Positions 63,450-64,000 of a DNA stretch of 64,000 nt are shown here, in pieces (within the stretch, counting starts at the first letter, position 1; the number at the start of each line of letters is the position of its first letter). A program made the translations under genes and the position numbers. The notes beneath the pieces are model-generated. The model made no database searches. It was not told where the DNA came from and saw nothing but the letters and a program-made list of their open reading frames with translations. Origin of the DNA: Clavibacter sp. VKM Ac-2872. GTDB taxonomy: Bacteria > Actinomycetota > Actinomycetes > Actinomycetales > Microbacteriaceae. The stretch covers positions 911,069-975,068 of the forward strand of contig NZ_JADKRR010000001.1 in the NCBI RefSeq assembly GCF_015351105.1. The letters run 5' to 3'.

Positions 63450-63459
63450 GCTCACCCCG

Positions 63460-64000
63460 TCAGCTCGCGGTGGCGGGAGCGCTCCGTGCCGCGCCGTGCT
63501 CGCGCAGCACCAGGAGCGCCACGAGGGAGATCGCGGACGCGATGCTGAGGTAGACGCCGACGAGCATCACGCCGCCGCCGCCGATGTCCCACAGCCAGGT
63601 CGCGATGAAGGGCGCGACGGCCCCGCCGATGATGCCCGCGAGGCTGAACGCGAGGGACGCGCCCGTGTAGCGGACGTCGGCGGCGAACAGGCCGGGCAGC
63701 AGGGATCCGACGGCGCCGTACCCGATGCCGATGAGCGCGAAGCCGAGGATCACGAACATGAGCGTGCCGGGCATGCCCGCGGACAGCAGGGGATCCATGA
63801 CCAGCCCGAACACGACCATGCCGGCGGCGCTCACGACGACGATCGGGCGGGCGCCGCGGCGCTGCGCGAGCGCGCCCGAGATGACGATGGTGATCGCGAA
63901 GAACACGACGCCGACGAGGAGCATGAGCAGGAAGTCGGTGCGGGAGTACCCGAGGCCGGCGTGGAACGCGGACGCGTCGAACGGCTTCCCCGCGGCGGTG
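63460..64000 (-). CDS. MHS-type MFS transporter, C-terminal part
   Basis: The gene leaves the window; 179 C-terminal codons are present. About five membrane helices are seen. The sequence LGYSRTDFLLMLLVGVVFF matches the metabolite:H+ symporter family (proline/betaine or shikimate permeases). The substrate is not known. Confidence 0.85.
   Translation of the reverse strand, partial: TAAGKPFDASAFHAGLGYSRTDFLLMLLVGVVFFAITIVISGALAQRRGARPIVVVSAAGMVVFGLVMDPLLSAGMPGTLMFVILGFALIGIGYGAVGSLLPGLFAADVRYTGASLAFSLAGIIGGAVAPFIATWLWDIGGGGVMLVGVYLSIASAISLVALLVLREHGAARSAPATAS

Overview
This window is a stretch of a very GC-rich actinobacterial chromosome. Codon use has a strong third-position G/C bias, GTG starts are common, and many genes have a TANNNT box only 6-8 bases before the start codon. 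Gene content and order (dnaX-recR-lysC-asd, topA-tmk-holB, tad genes beside acs, PASTA penicillin-binding protein, mqo) fit the Microbacteriaceae. Clavibacter or a close relative is my best inference, but nothing in the sequence proves the genus. I see no insertion sequence, prophage, CRISPR array, rRNA or replication origin. Almost everything looks like stable chromosome.

Layout. 1-3132: the 3' part of an LPXTG surface protein with Asp/Ala repeats, then a DUF5819/HTTM membrane pair. 3179-8832: dnaX, recR, and the aspartate-pathway genes lysC (with an internal start for a small subunit) and asd. 8919-13100: mqo, a radical SAM protein directly behind a LexA-type SOS box, a LuxR-type regulator with a degenerate receiver, and thymidine kinase. 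13457-20094: an envelope locus with a Wzz/tyrosine-kinase fusion, a membrane-anchored Asp-box protein, a DUF4012 protein, two small LPXTG proteins and a VanZ-like protein, but no glycosyltransferase. 20163-28587: a flavin-dependent oxidoreductase, two paralogous bifunctional penicillin-binding proteins facing each other, and between them an acyltransferase, tRNA-Pro and a metallophosphoesterase.

28693-35364: a DUF4177 protein, a RidA-family protein, acetyl-CoA synthetase (acs), a structured RNA that matches the 6C RNA architecture, and a compact tad pilus operon. 35627-42031: topA, tmk, holB and a secreted TAP-like hydrolase, with overlapping start and stop codons. 42172-47821: tRNA-Thr, a D-Ala-D-Ala carboxypeptidase, nicotinamidase, an aldehyde dehydrogenase, a SpoU-type RNA methyltransferase and two tandem DUF2834 proteins. 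47828-54785: an ABC exporter, a three-gene ABC-2 export operon, an MFS transporter and a ribokinase. 54810-61815: an XRE regulator with a membrane tail, then a complete sugar-uptake operon (binding lipoprotein, two permeases, GH3 glycosidase, LacI regulator) with a palindromic operator at its promoter. 61826-64000: a small membrane protein, a MOSC protein, an unknown membrane protein and the C-terminal part of an MHS-type transporter that leaves the window.

How it works together. The window supplies replication clamp-loader subunits (DnaX tau/gamma-like and delta'), DNA repair (RecR, an SOS-controlled radical SAM protein), cell-wall precursors and assembly (Asp pathway, two PBPs, DacB), surface display (three LPXTG proteins, polysaccharide regulators, tad pili) and carbohydrate uptake. 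The most notable items are the 6C-like RNA at the tad operon, the SOS box on the radical SAM gene, the glycosyltransferase-free envelope locus, and the leaderless-promoter pattern.
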